A DNA stretch of 64,000 nt from Centrapalus pauciflorus (lineage: Eukaryota > Streptophyta > Magnoliopsida > Asterales > Asteraceae). The notes below the pieces were generated by a model that did no database searches, was not told the origin of the DNA, and was given only the letters and a program-made list of their open reading frames with translations. The DNA lies in NCBI GenBank assembly GCA_020465985.1, contig JAANYP010003832.1, positions 62,001 to 126,000 on the forward strand, in the 5' to 3' direction. Positions within the stretch are counted from its first letter, which is position 1, and each line of letters begins with the position of its first letter. A program made the translations under genes and the position numbers. Of the stretch, positions 44,280 through 55,497 are shown piece after piece.

Positions 44280-44348
44280 CGTTATAATTATGGTTACGCT
44301 TCCGCACTCGTCACGTCTCGCTGCCAACCAAGGTAGCAGGGTGTGACA
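44280..44348 (+). repeat. Solo LTR, 3' end displaced by element E
   Basis: The last 69 bp of the LTR begun at 33303, after the TCGTT duplication. It ends GTGTGACA and is the reverse complement of the start of the adjacent minus-strand E LTR, showing the two LTR ends are homologous. GGTAC follows. Confidence 0.88.
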
Positions 44349-44624
44349 GGTACTTATGGTGATTGTAACTGACTTGTATGGAAACATCAACTGCTGCTTG
44401 TTCCTTGATTACTTAATTGTATGTTAGGAACGTATGATAAACACTGCTGAAACTGGACAACTGCTGCATGTTCCTTGATTACTTGCATTGCTCATGACCG
44501 CTATAAGTGACAGATTGCACTACTTACTTGCATATGTTTTGGTACTTATTGGTGATTGTTACTGACTTGTATGGAAACATCAGTTGCTGCTTGTTCCTTA
44601 ATTACTTAATTGTATGTTAGGAAC
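44349..44624 (+). repeat. Satellite array remnant, about 1.4 monomers
   Basis: Continues the right array in the same orientation after the solo LTR insertion. It is cut at 44624 by the 5' LTR of element B. Confidence 0.9.
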
Positions 44625-44868
44625 TGTAACAGCCCGTAATTTATTAAATATAAATTACAGCATCAGACTTTTGATAATAAAGCAATTTTATCCAAATATT
44701 AATAATTAATTTTCAGCTAAATGACAAATTAAAGACTGAAAGTGACGAAACGGACTAAAATGAATAAAAATGTGACTAAAAGACAAATATGCAAATCGGA
44801 TTGTTGGGAAATAAAGTTGGTCAATTCTGGAAAATTCAGTAGAAAATCTGATCTTTCCCTATTTTCCC

Positions 44869-44877
44869 TATAAATAT
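44869..44877 (+). promoter_or_regulatory. TATA box of 5' LTR B
   Basis: TATAAATAT upstream of a CT-rich leader. The twin is at 51339-51347. Confidence 0.6.
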
Positions 44878-46403
44878 GACCTCCCCTCCTCATTTCTTAG
44901 GTTTGGAAATCTAAGAACTCTCTCCTCCTTCTCTCTCTAAGTTACATCTTCTCTCTAGCTTTTCTACTAATCGAACCGTCGGATTCTCGTGATTCTTACG
45001 CCATCGGTTAGAGATCGTCGAGTTCTTCACGAATCTACCATTACATGTTTGATTTCGTCCGGATTTGAGGTAAGATCGACCATTTTTCTGACTTTTGGTT
45101 CGGTTTTGAAAGAGCATTTTCGAGTTTGCTCATTTTCCCTTCATTTGAAGCTGATTTGCTTCCGTTTAGGACCTGTTTTTGCTTGGAAATCATCCATAGT
45201 CGAAGGTTATAGCTTGGACGAAGGTTAGTATCTATTTTTCCTCATTTATGTTCAAGTTTCGTAGTTAAAGACCTGGAAAACCGTTGAACTTGTAGAACAA
45301 ACTCGAGTTATTCATGTGTTCGAATCTAATCACTCAGACTCGAGGATGTGCAGTTCGAATCTACTCCCCTTAGAATCTAATTTATGTGTTTCGAATCTGT
45401 CTTGCTAGATTCGAATATGAGTGTATCGAATCTGACCCTCCCTAGACTCGAATGTAGGCCTTCGAATCTGTCTAGCCCATCTCGGATTTATGCATTCGAA
45501 TCTAGCTATGTATGCATTCGAATCTAGCTATGTATGCATTCGAATCTATAGATTCGAAATAGGGTGGTTCGAATCTAACTTTTTTAATTCGAATCTGTGT
45601 TTGTTCCTAGCCAAAGTTAAATTCCTAAAATCAGATTAAGTGATTAAACAACCTATTGTATGAAAGGTATCTTTTGATATTGATTAAACTCACAAGTTTA
45701 AGATGCGTATCTATAATATGCACAAATAAATTAACAGACTCTGGTTGAACCCTTAGAATTTGTATGTCCTGTTCACCTTGCTAAGTAATACGATTGGCTT
45801 TGTTCAAGGCCACATATCTGTAATTAGATGAACCGTATTAATCTGATAAGAATAGACTCACCTTGGGACGATAGGAACTACCTCAGACTCGATAACCAGA
45901 ATTGACAATGACCTGAATATGTAACTAGGGTTATATAGATTATGACTCAGACTTGACATTAATATGCCAGACTTGAAACTGAAATGCAGGAACCCGTCGA
46001 TTTGACAGAGTAAACTGAACCGCTTAATTCGTTAAGCATTATCTGACTACGGACCACTGTGAGTGACAGATTTTCATTAAATACTTGCATATATTTCGAT
46101 ACTTATTGGTGAATGTATTGACTGTATGGAAACTACTGACTGTTGCTGCATGTTTCTTTAATACTATATTGTATCATAGAAACGTACTTTTGACATTACT
46201 GAAGCTAGACACTTGAATTGCCTTGATTGCATGTTCACTTTTACATTTTATGTAAATACGTATCATGCTCATTGCTTACTTGACTGTATAAATATTTGCC
46301 GCTGCATATTGCATTATCCGACCGGACCGAATGTGAGATCTCCATTCACAGGAAGGAATTCTGCAGATTCCTTTCCTAATTGACTTGTTTCCATACACTT
46401 CCC

Positions 46404-46421
46404 GTAGGGCTTCGGCCTTAC
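46404..46421 (+). other. C(UUCG)G hairpin in 5' LTR B
   Basis: Identical 18-nt hairpin. Confidence 0.75.
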
Positions 46422-46890
46422 ACATGGGAATACCGACTGGGTTGTCTCCCAACCTTTTGCCGTCTCTGACGTGTTGCCGACAGGATCTGATAGTATGTTA
46501 TATGTGTGTGGTAACCAATGGAACTCTGTTAACTCACTAAGCTTTGTTAGCTTACTCTGTCATGACAACTCTTTTTCAGGAAAGGTTGATAAAGGCAAGA
46601 CCCTAGCAGGTAGTTCGTCCCAGGCTAAGTGATTCTGGACATTCGATGAATAGCAGACTTTTGGACTTTGATGACGCCTATTTTGAAAAGATGATGCGGT
46701 CTCGGGTAGCTTGTTCAGTCTTCCGCACTCTGATTGAAGATTTAGAAGCTAGTTAGACCACCATTTGATTTTAATATTGTTGTAATTAAGTATTCTTGCT
46801 GTGGGACCTGTGGTATCAAACAATTATTATTACTTAATCAAATGAAATATTATGACGTGTACTGTTTGTGGTAATTGGATGTTACAAAGT

Positions 46891-46902
46891 TGGTATCAGA
46901 GC
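46891..46902 (+). other. Primer-binding site of element B
   Basis: TGGTATCAGAGC, four bases after the 5' LTR, as in element A. The 340-bp leader to the gag ATG closely matches that of A. Confidence 0.9.
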
Positions 46903-47241
46903 AGCAGTTTAATCATCGGATTGGCCACCCGATACTTAAACTACTGGTATGGTATGGACTATGTGACTCTGAATTCCCGAACAAGTCACCGAGGCCTAGG
47001 GTAACCTAATTAGTAAAGGACTACCCACACAACTTGACCTAAGATAGGCAAATGATGACTGATAGGATGGGGGAGGGATTGACTGCTTGATACTGACTTG
47101 ACTTTGACTTGACTTTGTGAGTATGATTAACTGCCTTCATATCTATGAATTTAGATATGATTATCTGACGTAGGAATTGTGACTTGAACTGTGCTTATTT
47201 GAATCAGGAAATAATAGCTATTTCCTTTATATTTTCAGCCA

Positions 47242-50052
47242 ATGGCTGATAAGAATCCGACTGTTGCCGGTTCCTCAAGGGTTGATAAAGCTGCTGATGC
47301 TGCAGCTGATCAACACAAAGAATCTGTTCACGTAGAGGACTTAGGCACTGACCCTGAAAATACTGCTAATGACTCAAGCAGTACTGCCACCCCTGTGCCT
47401 CCCCAGCAGGCTCAATTGATTGACCTCGTTCATAAGTTGAATGAGGATAACCGTAGGCAGATGCAGCTTATGATGGATAGAAATCGATTACAGACTGATA
47501 TGGCAGTTGAAGACCGATTTAGGGTGATTAAGGATTTGCTGACCAAGGGTAAAGCAGTAATGCAGACTGACGAAGTTAACCAGCGCGAAATGGAATTTAA
47601 GCGCCGTGAAGAAGAACTTAGGTTGCGAGAACTTAAGTTACAAGAATTAGAACTGAAGCATAGGGAAGAAATGTTAGCGAAGCCGAAGAAAGACAGGAAG
47701 AGGAAACATAGACATGTGTCCTCTGATGAAAGTGAAACTGACTCTTCCGACCATCACGTTAAGGTAGGACGTGAGTGTACATTTGTTGATTTCAAGAAAT
47801 GTGGGGCTCGTACATTTGCGGGGTCATCTGATCCTGTTAAGGCTATGGACTGGGTCGCGAATGTGGAGAAGGCGTTTAAACTCTCCAAGTGTAATGAAGA
47901 AGATAAGGTGACATTTGCGACAGGAATGTTGGAAGATGGAGCTGGTCGTTGGTGGAAGTCAATTACGAATCCCATGTCTGAAGCAATGGAGAAATCCATT
48001 ACTTGGGATCAATTTAAGATTCATCTGAAGGAAAAATACTGCCCCCAGGATGTTAAGCGCCAGATGGAGAAAACCCTGCTATCTTTTCAGCAAGGTACAA
48101 GATCCGTGACGGACTATGAGCTGGAATTCACCAGGCTCTCGTTATTATCTGATCACCCTGTTGATACCGACGAAAGGAGAAGAGATTTGTTTGTGGATGG
48201 TTTAGATCGAGAAATCTGGAAGTTTGTGAAATCTGGCAGACCGAGAAGTTATATTGAGGCAGTGGAAATTGCTAGGGTAGGTGAGCTTGAAATCTATCCT
48301 GAGCGAGCATGTCCTTTTATTGCTAAATCTAATAAGAAGGAAAAATCTGAGAGAGCTGAAAAGAAGAGTGAAGGTTCGAAGAAGGGAGATAAGCAGTCTT
48401 TCAAGAAAGCTAAGTCCTATGCTGTGACCTCGACGCCAAAGCCTGCTTGTCCTCGCTGCAAGCAAACTAATGAAGGGAAATGCGATCCTGCATTCGTTAG
48501 ATGTTACTGCTGTAAACAGAATGGTCATGATCGGTTAGAATGTCCCAGGCGTGATGAGGCTTGCAGAAACTGCATTACGTTGGGGCATCATGCTAAAGAT
48601 TGTACCCGACCCCGATTTGTTCCTCCGCCTACATCTTCACCTCAGCAATCAGTCAAAGGTTCTTCTGCCCCGAGGAATCAACCGAGATCTTTCCAGATGA
48701 CAGCCGAAGAGGCAAAAGAGACTGCTGACGTCGTCACGGGTACATTTCTTGTTAATGATATGCCTGCCTTAATCTTATTTGACTCTGGCTCTAATCTGTC
48801 GTATGTGTCTGAAAAGTTTGCTAAACAGTTTGATTTTGCCCCTGTAATGTTACCTGCACCCTTAGACATAGAGACTGCTAGCTCGAATTATGTGACTGTG
48901 AATAGAGTCTTTCGTTCCTGTAAGCTAGTGATTGATGACCTCTCCTCGGACGTTGACATGATACCGATGTGGATTAGGGAGTTCGATGTTATTATAGGAA
49001 TGGACTGGCAAATGATGAACAATGCTGAAATCCTTTGTGCAAAAAGGATAATTAGAATTAGAACCCCCGAAGGAAGTGAACGTTATGTTTATGGCGATAG
49101 AAAGACTCGAAATTTAGGTCTCATCTCTGTAATGAAAGCCCGAAAGTGCCTAACCAAAGGTTGTTCCGCCTATTTAGCCTATGCCATAGATGCTAATGAA
49201 GTTAAAAATACCGTGTCTAATGTACCTGTAGTTCGAGACTTCCCTGACGTATTCCCGGATGACATCTCTGGTTTGCCACCAGATCGTCAAATCGAATTCC
49301 ATATTGACCTTGTACCGGGTGCTACTCCTATCGCGAAAGCCCCTTACCGTCTTGCTCCGAATGAAATGAAGGAAATGATGAGTCAGTCGCAGGAATTATT
49401 AGAAAAAGGGTTTATTCGTCCGAGTACTTCTCCTTGGGGTGCTCCGGTTCTTTTCGTTAAGAAGAAGGATGATACCTTTCGCATGTGTATCGATTATCGG
49501 GAGTTAAATAAGGTAACTATTAAGAACCGATACCCTCTGCCTAGAATTGATGACTTGTTTGATCAACTGCAAGGGGCTAGCTACTTCTCAAAGATTGATC
49601 TTCGATCTGGATATCATCAACTCAAGGTATTTGAGTCTGACGTACTGAAGACTGCATTTCGTACTCGTTACGGCCATTTTGAGTTCCTAGTAATGCCGTT
49701 CGGTCTCACAAATGCCCCGGCCGCATTTATGGACCTCATGAATAGGGTATGTAGACCAATGCTGGATAAATCAGTGATAGTCTTCATTGATGACATCTTG
49801 ATTTACTCCAAGTCTGAATCTGATCATGCGATGCATTTGCGAGAATTGCTAGAATTGTTACGGAAAGAGCGACTCTATGCAAAATTCTCCAAATGTGAAT
49901 TCTGGTTACGCCAGGTGCAGTTTTTAGGACATATTGTCTCGGTTGAGGGAATAGCCGTAGATCCATCAAAGGTTGATGCGGTTCAGAAGTGGGAAGCGCC
50001 GAAAAACGTATCTGAAGTTCGAAGTTTCTTGGGTTTAGCGGGCTATTACTGA
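47242..50052 (+). CDS. gag-pol: Gag-protease-RT polyprotein of element B
   Basis: 936 codons, the longest open gypsy frame in the window. The start ATG is the same as in A. Gag core lies at roughly residues 180-370. Two CCHC knuckles are at C421-C434 and C441-C454, preceded by a CPRCKQ motif. Protease has its DSG active site at 514-516 and IIGMDW further on. RT includes IDLVPGA, PSTSPWGAP, CIDYRELN, SGYHQL, FGLTNAP and the catalytic FIDD at 848-851. The frame runs into a 316-bp deletion after LGLAGYY, where GGCTATTAC joins GAAGATTTGG and a TGA appears at once. Gag and protease could still be made. RT lacks its end and RNase H. Confidence 0.92.
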   Translation: MADKNPTVAGSSRVDKAADAAADQHKESVHVEDLGTDPENTANDSSSTATPVPPQQAQLIDLVHKLNEDNRRQMQLMMDRNRLQTDMAVEDRFRVIKDLLTKGKAVMQTDEVNQREMEFKRREEELRLRELKLQELELKHREEMLAKPKKDRKRKHRHVSSDESETDSSDHHVKVGRECTFVDFKKCGARTFAGSSDPVKAMDWVANVEKAFKLSKCNEEDKVTFATGMLEDGAGRWWKSITNPMSEAMEKSITWDQFKIHLKEKYCPQDVKRQMEKTLLSFQQGTRSVTDYELEFTRLSLLSDHPVDTDERRRDLFVDGLDREIWKFVKSGRPRSYIEAVEIARVGELEIYPERACPFIAKSNKKEKSERAEKKSEGSKKGDKQSFKKAKSYAVTSTPKPACPRCKQTNEGKCDPAFVRCYCCKQNGHDRLECPRRDEACRNCITLGHHAKDCTRPRFVPPPTSSPQQSVKGSSAPRNQPRSFQMTAEEAKETADVVTGTFLVNDMPALILFDSGSNLSYVSEKFAKQFDFAPVMLPAPLDIETASSNYVTVNRVFRSCKLVIDDLSSDVDMIPMWIREFDVIIGMDWQMMNNAEILCAKRIIRIRTPEGSERYVYGDRKTRNLGLISVMKARKCLTKGCSAYLAYAIDANEVKNTVSNVPVVRDFPDVFPDDISGLPPDRQIEFHIDLVPGATPIAKAPYRLAPNEMKEMMSQSQELLEKGFIRPSTSPWGAPVLFVKKKDDTFRMCIDYRELNKVTIKNRYPLPRIDDLFDQLQGASYFSKIDLRSGYHQLKVFESDVLKTAFRTRYGHFEFLVMPFGLTNAPAAFMDLMNRVCRPMLDKSVIVFIDDILIYSKSESDHAMHLRELLELLRKERLYAKFSKCEFWLRQVQFLGHIVSVEGIAVDPSKVDAVQKWEAPKNVSEVRSFLGLAGYY

Positions 50053-50083
50053 AGATTTGGCGGCATTATCTGTATGGGACTAG

Positions 50084-51055
50084 ATGCAAGTTATATACAG
50101 ATCACAAAAGTCTGAAGTATATATTCGATCAGAAAGAGCTGAATTATATATGAAAGAAATCGTGACTAGACATGGTGTGCCATTGTCTATAGTATCGGAC
50201 CGTGACAGCAGATTTACTTCTCGTTTTTGGAAGGCTTTTCAGAATGGACTAGGAACTGAACTTAAGATGAGCACCGCCTATCATCCTGAAACTGACGGGC
50301 AAAGTGAGAGGACAATTTTGACCCTAGAAGATATGTTACGTGCCTGTGTGATTGATCTCGGTGGAAGTTGGGATACTCATCTGCCGTTTGTGGAGTTTGC
50401 TTATAACAATAGTTATCACTCGACTATTGGTATGCCTCCATATCAGCTTTTGTACGGACGTCGATGCCGAACTCCAACCTGTTGGAGGGAAACAGGTGAA
50501 CGCCCGATCTCTGGACCAACAATTTTGCAAGAAGCCCATGACCAACTACAATTGATCCGACAGCGGATTCAGACTTCTCAAGACAGACAAAAGAAGTATC
50601 ATGATAAAAGACGGAAACCAATCGCGTTTGAAGTTGGAGATAAAGTGTTGCTGAAGGTCTCGCCAAGAAAAGGATTAGTAAGGTTCGGCAAACGGGGGAA
50701 GTTGAGCCCTCGATTTGTGGGTCCTTTTGAAATTCTCGAGCGTGTAGGATTGCAGGCCTACAGATTGAAGCTGCCTGCCGAAATGTCTGGGATTCATGAT
50801 GTATTTCATGTGAGTAATCTTCGAAAGTGTTTAGCTGACGCTGAAGCTGTGATTCCTTGGGAAGACGTGCAAATTGATGAGCGATTGCGATTCGAAGAAG
50901 AGCCCGAGCGCATAATTGATCATAAGGTTTCGAAATTGCGCAGCAAGGAAATTCCAATGGTGTTAGTCCAATGGAAATACCATAAGGGATCTGCGCAAAC
51001 TTGGGAACGAGAAGACGAGATTAGGCAGAAGTATCCGAAGTTATTTCTGTCTTAG
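50084..51055 (+). CDS. pol: Integrase core and chromodomain of element B (after deletions)
   Basis: The first ~20 codons are out-of-frame RNase H DNA, so the start is artificial. A second deletion (682 bp by comparison with C) joins AGAGCTGAAT to the integrase, removing most of RNase H, the integrase zinc domain and the first core Asp. The remaining VSDRDSRF and DGQSER carry the second Asp and the Glu. The rest is intact: GPFEILERVG and the chromodomain-like tail (MVLVQWKYH, TWERED, KYPKLF). Integrase cannot be active. Confidence 0.85.
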   Translation: MQVIYRSQKSEVYIRSERAELYMKEIVTRHGVPLSIVSDRDSRFTSRFWKAFQNGLGTELKMSTAYHPETDGQSERTILTLEDMLRACVIDLGGSWDTHLPFVEFAYNNSYHSTIGMPPYQLLYGRRCRTPTCWRETGERPISGPTILQEAHDQLQLIRQRIQTSQDRQKKYHDKRRKPIAFEVGDKVLLKVSPRKGLVRFGKRGKLSPRFVGPFEILERVGLQAYRLKLPAEMSGIHDVFHVSNLRKCLADAEAVIPWEDVQIDERLRFEEEPERIIDHKVSKLRSKEIPMVLVQWKYHKGSAQTWEREDEIRQKYPKLFLS

Positions 51056-51083
51056 TCGATTCCGAGGACGGAATCAATTTAAC

Positions 51084-51092
51084 GGGGGAAGA
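51084..51092 (+). other. Polypurine tract of element B
   Basis: GGGGGAAGA immediately before the 3' LTR. Confidence 0.8.
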
Positions 51093-51093
51093 T

Positions 51094-53360
51094 TGTAACA
51101 GCCCGTAATTTATTAAATATAAATTACAGCATCAGACTTTTGATAATAAAGCAATTTTATCCAAATATTAATAATTAATTTTCAGCTAAATGACAAATTA
51201 AAGACTGAAAGTGACGAAACGGACTAAAATGAATAAAAATGTGACTAAAAGACAAATATGCAAATCGGATTGTTGGGAAATAAAGTTGGTCAATTCCGGA
51301 AAATTCAGTAGAAAATCTGATCTTTCCCTATTTTCCCTATAAATATGACCTCCCCTCCTCATTTCTTAGGTTTGGAAATCTAAGAACTCTCTCCTCCTTC
51401 TCTCTCTAAGTTACATCTTCTCTCTAGCTTTTCTACTAATCGAACCGTCGGATTCTCGTGATTCTTACGCCATCGGTTAGAGATCGTCGAGTTCTTCACG
51501 AATCTACCATTACATGTTTGATTTCGTCCGGATTTGAGGTAAGATCGACCATTTTTCTGACTTTTGGTTCGGTTTTGAAAGAGCATTTTCGAGTTTGCTC
51601 ATTTTCCCTTCATTTGAAACTGATTTGCTTCCGTTTAGGACCTGTTTTTGCTTGGAAATCATCCATAGTCGAAGGTTATAGCTTGGACGAAGGTTAGTAT
51701 CTATTTTTCCTCATTTATGTTCAAGTTTCGTAGTTAAAGACCTGGAAAACCGTTGAACTTGTAGAACAAACTCGAGTTATTCATGTGTTCGAATCTAATC
51801 ACTCAGACTCGAGGTTGTGTAGTTCGAATCTACTCCCCTTAGAATCTAATTTATCTGTCTCGAATCAGTTTAGCTAGATTCGAATATGTGTGTTTCGAAT
51901 CTGACCTTCCCTAGACTCGAATGTAGGCCTTCGAATCTGTCTAGCCCATCTCGAATGTATGCATGGAACTATGTATGCCTTCGAATCTAAGTGTGTGTTT
52001 CGAATCTATAGATTCGAAATAGGTGTGGTTCGAATCTAACTTCCTTAATTCGAATCTGTGTTTGTTCCTAGCCAAAGTTAAATTCCTAAAATCAGATTAA
52101 GTAATTAATCAACCTATTGTAATTAAAAGTATAATATGATTATTGATAAAACTCACAAGTTCAAGTTGCATATCTATTTTATGCACAAATGAATTAACAG
52201 AGTCTGTACGAACCCTTAGAATATGTATGACCTGTTCAACTTGTTAAGTAATACGATTGGCTTTGTTTCAAGGCCACACATCTGTAATTAGATGAATCGT
52301 ATTAATCTGAAAAGAATAGACTCACCTTGGGACGATAGGAACTACCTCAGACTCGACAGCCAGAACTGACAATAACCTGAATATGTAACTAGGGTTATAT
52401 AGATTATGTCACAGACTTGACATTAATATGCCAGACTTGAAAACTGAAATGCAGGAACCCGTTGATTTGACAGAGTAAACTGAACCGCTTAATTCGTTAA
52501 GCATTATCTGACTACGGACCACTGTGAGTGACAGATTTCATTAATTACTTGCATATATTTCGATACTTATTGGTGAATGTATTGACTGTATGGAAACTTC
52601 TGATTGTTGCTGCATGTTTCTTTAATACTGTATTGTATCATAGAAACGTACTTTTGACATTACTGAAGCTAGACACTTGAATTGCCTTGATTGCATGTTC
52701 ACTTTTACATTTTATGTAAATACGTATCATGCTTATTGCTTACTTGACTGTATAAATATTTGCCGCTGCATATTGCATTATCCGACAGGACCGAATGTGA
52801 GATCTCTATTCACAGGAGGGAATTCTGCAGATTCCTTTCCTATTTGACTTGTTTCCATACACTTCCCGTAGGGCTTCGGCCTTACACATGGGAATACCGA
52901 CTGGGGTTGTCTCCCAACCTTTTTGACGTCTCTGACGTATTGCCGACAGGAACTGATAGTATGTTATATGTGTGTGGTAACTAATGGAACTCTGTTAACT
53001 CACTAAGCTTTGTTAGCTTACTCTGTCATGACAACTCCTTTTCAGGAAAAGCTGATAAAGGCAAGACCATAGCAGGTAGTTCGTCCCAGGCTAAGTGAAT
53101 CTGGACTTTGATGAATAGCAGACATATGGATTTGATGACGCCTATTTTGAAAAGATGTTGCGGTCTCGGGTAGCTTGTTCAGTCTTACGCACTCTGATTG
53201 AAGATTTAGAAGCTAGTTAGACCACCATTTGATTTTAATATATTGTTGTAATTAAGTATTCATGCTGATGGACCTGTGGTATCAAACAATTAGTAATATT
53301 TATTACTTAATGAAATGATATATTATGACGTGTACTGTTTGTGGATACTTGGATGTTACA
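51094..53360 (+). repeat. 3' LTR of element B
   Basis: 2,267 bp. Its first part matches the 5' LTR closely. From about 51820 on it resembles the LTRs at 3107 and 22690 more than its own partner. TATA 51339-51347, hairpin 52868-52885. Confidence 0.92.
52868..52885 (+). other. C(UUCG)G hairpin in 3' LTR B
   Basis: Identical 18-nt hairpin. Confidence 0.75.
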
Positions 53361-54593
53361 CACAAAGACTTCAAAGTGTACCAAATGGACGTCAAGACTG
53401 CCTTTCTAAATGGTGAACTTAACGAGGAAGTGTATGTTGAACAACCACAAGGCTTTGTTGATGCACATAAACCTAACCATGTTTATGTGCTAGATAAGGC
53501 CCTCTATGGTTTAAAACAAGCACCTCGAGCATGGTATGATAGTCTTTCGAATTTCCTTATTTCTGCCGGTTTCTATAAAGGTGTGGTGGACACAACTCTG
53601 TTCACTAAAAGGGAAGGCCCACATATAATGCTAGTACAGATTTATGTTGACGATACTATATTTGGATCTACTGACAGTAATTTTTGTAAGGATTTTTCAG
53701 CCCTAATGGAGTCTCGGTTTGAGATGAGTATGATGGGGGAAATGAACTTTTTCCTCGGATTACAAGTCAAACAACTTGAGGATGGGATTTTTGTGAACCA
53801 GTCGAAATTTACTCTTGATATTCTCAAGAAGTATAAGTTAGACTCTTGCACGAGTATCGCAACTCCCATGGCCTCCAACTGTAAGTTAGACACCGATCCT
53901 TCCGGGAAAAGTGTCGATAATACAACTTACAGAGGGATGATAGGATCCTTACTGTACTTGACTGCCAGTAGACCGGATATAGTGTTTTCAACATGTCTTT
54001 GTGCTAGATTTCAGGCCGACCCAAAAGAATCACACCTAACTGCGGTAAAACGCATTTTTCGTTATCTTAAGGGTACACCCGAACTTGGTCTATGGTATCC
54101 AAAGGAAACCGATTTCGATCTTACCGCGTTTTCAGATGCTGATTTTGCAGGTTGTAGAGTGGACAGAAAAAGCACATCGGGAGGAATACAGTTTTTAGGC
54201 GATAGACCGGTGAGTTGGTCTTCCAAAAAGCAGAATTGTGTATCCACATCCACAGCTGAGGCTGAGTATGTAGCAGCTGCAAGCTGTTGCTCTCAAGTGC
54301 TGTGGATGAGAACACAATTACGCGATTATGGGTTTTCACTCACCAATATCCCTATTTATTGTGATTCTCGAAGTGCAATTGCCATCTCTTGCAATCCCGT
54401 GCAGCACTCTCGAACTAAACACATAGATATCAGGTATCATTTTATTAAAGATCACGTTGAAAAGGGAACCATTGAGTTGTATTTTGTTGGCACGGAATAC
54501 CAACTAGCGGATATTTTTACTAAAGCTCTAGACGAACCTCGTTTTCGGTTTTTAGTATCTCATATCGGCATGTTGAATCCACCTTCCAATTAA
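53361..54593 (+). CDS. pol: Ty1/copia RT-RNase H (C-terminal part of pol)
   Basis: Open from the junction to the stop. The upstream ATG of the open frame (53325) lies in the gypsy LTR and is accidental. RT motifs are QMDVKTAFLNG, LYGLKQAPRAWY and the catalytic YVDD (53643-53654), followed by FFLGLQV and GSLLYLTASRPD. RNase H has SDADFAG, KSTSGG, STAEAEY, CDSRSAI and KHIDIRYHF. It ends in the typical FRFLVSHIGML. All catalytic residues look intact. Loss of the N-terminal half of pol makes it non-functional alone. Confidence 0.92.
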   Translation, partial: HKDFKVYQMDVKTAFLNGELNEEVYVEQPQGFVDAHKPNHVYVLDKALYGLKQAPRAWYDSLSNFLISAGFYKGVVDTTLFTKREGPHIMLVQIYVDDTIFGSTDSNFCKDFSALMESRFEMSMMGEMNFFLGLQVKQLEDGIFVNQSKFTLDILKKYKLDSCTSIATPMASNCKLDTDPSGKSVDNTTYRGMIGSLLYLTASRPDIVFSTCLCARFQADPKESHLTAVKRIFRYLKGTPELGLWYPKETDFDLTAFSDADFAGCRVDRKSTSGGIQFLGDRPVSWSSKKQNCVSTSTAEAEYVAAASCCSQVLWMRTQLRDYGFSLTNIPIYCDSRSAIAISCNPVQHSRTKHIDIRYHFIKDHVEKGTIELYFVGTEYQLADIFTKALDEPRFRFLVSHIGMLNPPSN

Positions 54594-55169
54594 ATATCAG
54601 ATATTGTCTTAAATAATTCTATTTCAATCTATCATGATTGAAATTCCTTTATTTTAGAAAATAACTGTTAGTTAAATGTAAGGATTATGTCACAAAAATG
54701 AAACTCATTATTTCCTTATCTGCACATATTTTTAATAATTAATGAATCTGATAAATTGCTGTGTGAATTGTTCATCATGGAGTGGGATGCAAACGATATC
54801 CAGGTTTGTCTGTACTTGAAAGGATAAAAGGGGTTGTCATGATTTAAATCTGAAAAAAAAAAAGGATCGGTATTTATTTGAGGGGGAGTAGAGTTAGGAT
54901 TTTTAATTTTATAATTCTGTGTTTCCCTTTGTTTCTTTTTTAGTTAAAGATTAAATTTTAGGTTGGTCTTAATTTTTAATTTAATCTTGAGTTTAATTTA
55001 ATATGTCAGAAAATCACAAAAAGATTTTAATTTTCAAATTTATCAAAAAGCCAAAAATATTTTAGTTTACTTTATTTTATCTTATTTTATTTTTATTTCA
55101 GAAAAATATCAAAAATATTTTTACTTTGTTTTTGCTCATTTTTGTTTCAAAGAAAATCACAAAAAGATG
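54594..55169 (+). other. Noncoding spacer of the copia element after pol
   Basis: AT-rich, no ORF. A purine block TTGAGGGGGAGTAG near 54877-54891 resembles a second polypurine tract. Sirevirus elements are known for multiple polypurine motifs. Several runs of A and T and repeated CAAAAA(G/T)AT words follow. I see no gene. Confidence 0.5.
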
Positions 55170-55497
55170 GAATATTGTTTGGGCCCATTTTTTATCTTGT
55201 TTCAATTTTTTTTAACAAGCCCAAAGTCATCAAGTGTGTATGTGTGTTGTGAAATGAATCCGCCGGCCCAAATTCATTTTTGAGCGCGGATCTCTTTTGA
55301 CCCGACCCGACCCGCGCGGATATATTAAGGGATGGTCAACAGTCAACTTTCATTTTACTTCATCTTCAAGCTTCTTCTTCCCTTTCTCTCTCTCTGTCGA
55401 TGACCACCGCCCAAAACCACCATATCCACCGATTTGAAGCTTTTGGACTTCCTTTTTCTTTGATTTTTCTTGCTACATTCATCTTCGGCACTTCGAG
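55170..55497 (+). promoter_or_regulatory. Candidate internal promoter and 5' leader for the accessory ORF
   Basis: TGGGCC at about 55178 and GGCCCA near 55265 resemble plant site II promoter elements. A GC-rich block with repeated CCCGA lies at about 55299-55319, and ATATATTA at 55320-55327 can serve as TATA. Two GTCAAC copies follow at about 55335-55346. A TTC/CTCT-rich leader like that of the LTR promoters then runs to a donor GAG/GTAACT at 55498. This is inferred from motif layout only. Confidence 0.45.

Larger units (their letters stand above)
44625..46886 (+). repeat. 5' LTR of element B
   Basis: 2,262 bp, TGTAACAG to GGATGTTACA. TATA box 44869-44877, UUCG hairpin 46404-46421. The part after about 45350 differs clearly from the 3' LTR. 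Confidence 0.92.
44625..53360 (+). mobile_element. Ty3/gypsy chromodomain element 'B', chimeric and internally deleted
   Basis: Two LTRs (2,262 and 2,267 bp) surround a primer-binding site, a 936-codon gag-protease-RT frame, a deleted RNase H/integrase zone, and the integrase core to chromodomain. The left flank is satellite (GGAAC) and the right flank is copia pol (CACAA), so there is no target duplication. The LTRs match almost perfectly for the first ~720 bp, then diverge strongly. Both facts point to recombination between two family members at different sites. Confidence 0.9.

Noticed and set aside
53325..53360. Start codon of the copia RT frame at 53325
   Set aside because: These bases are the end of the gypsy LTR. 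The frame is open only by chance, and the copia sequence starts at 53361.
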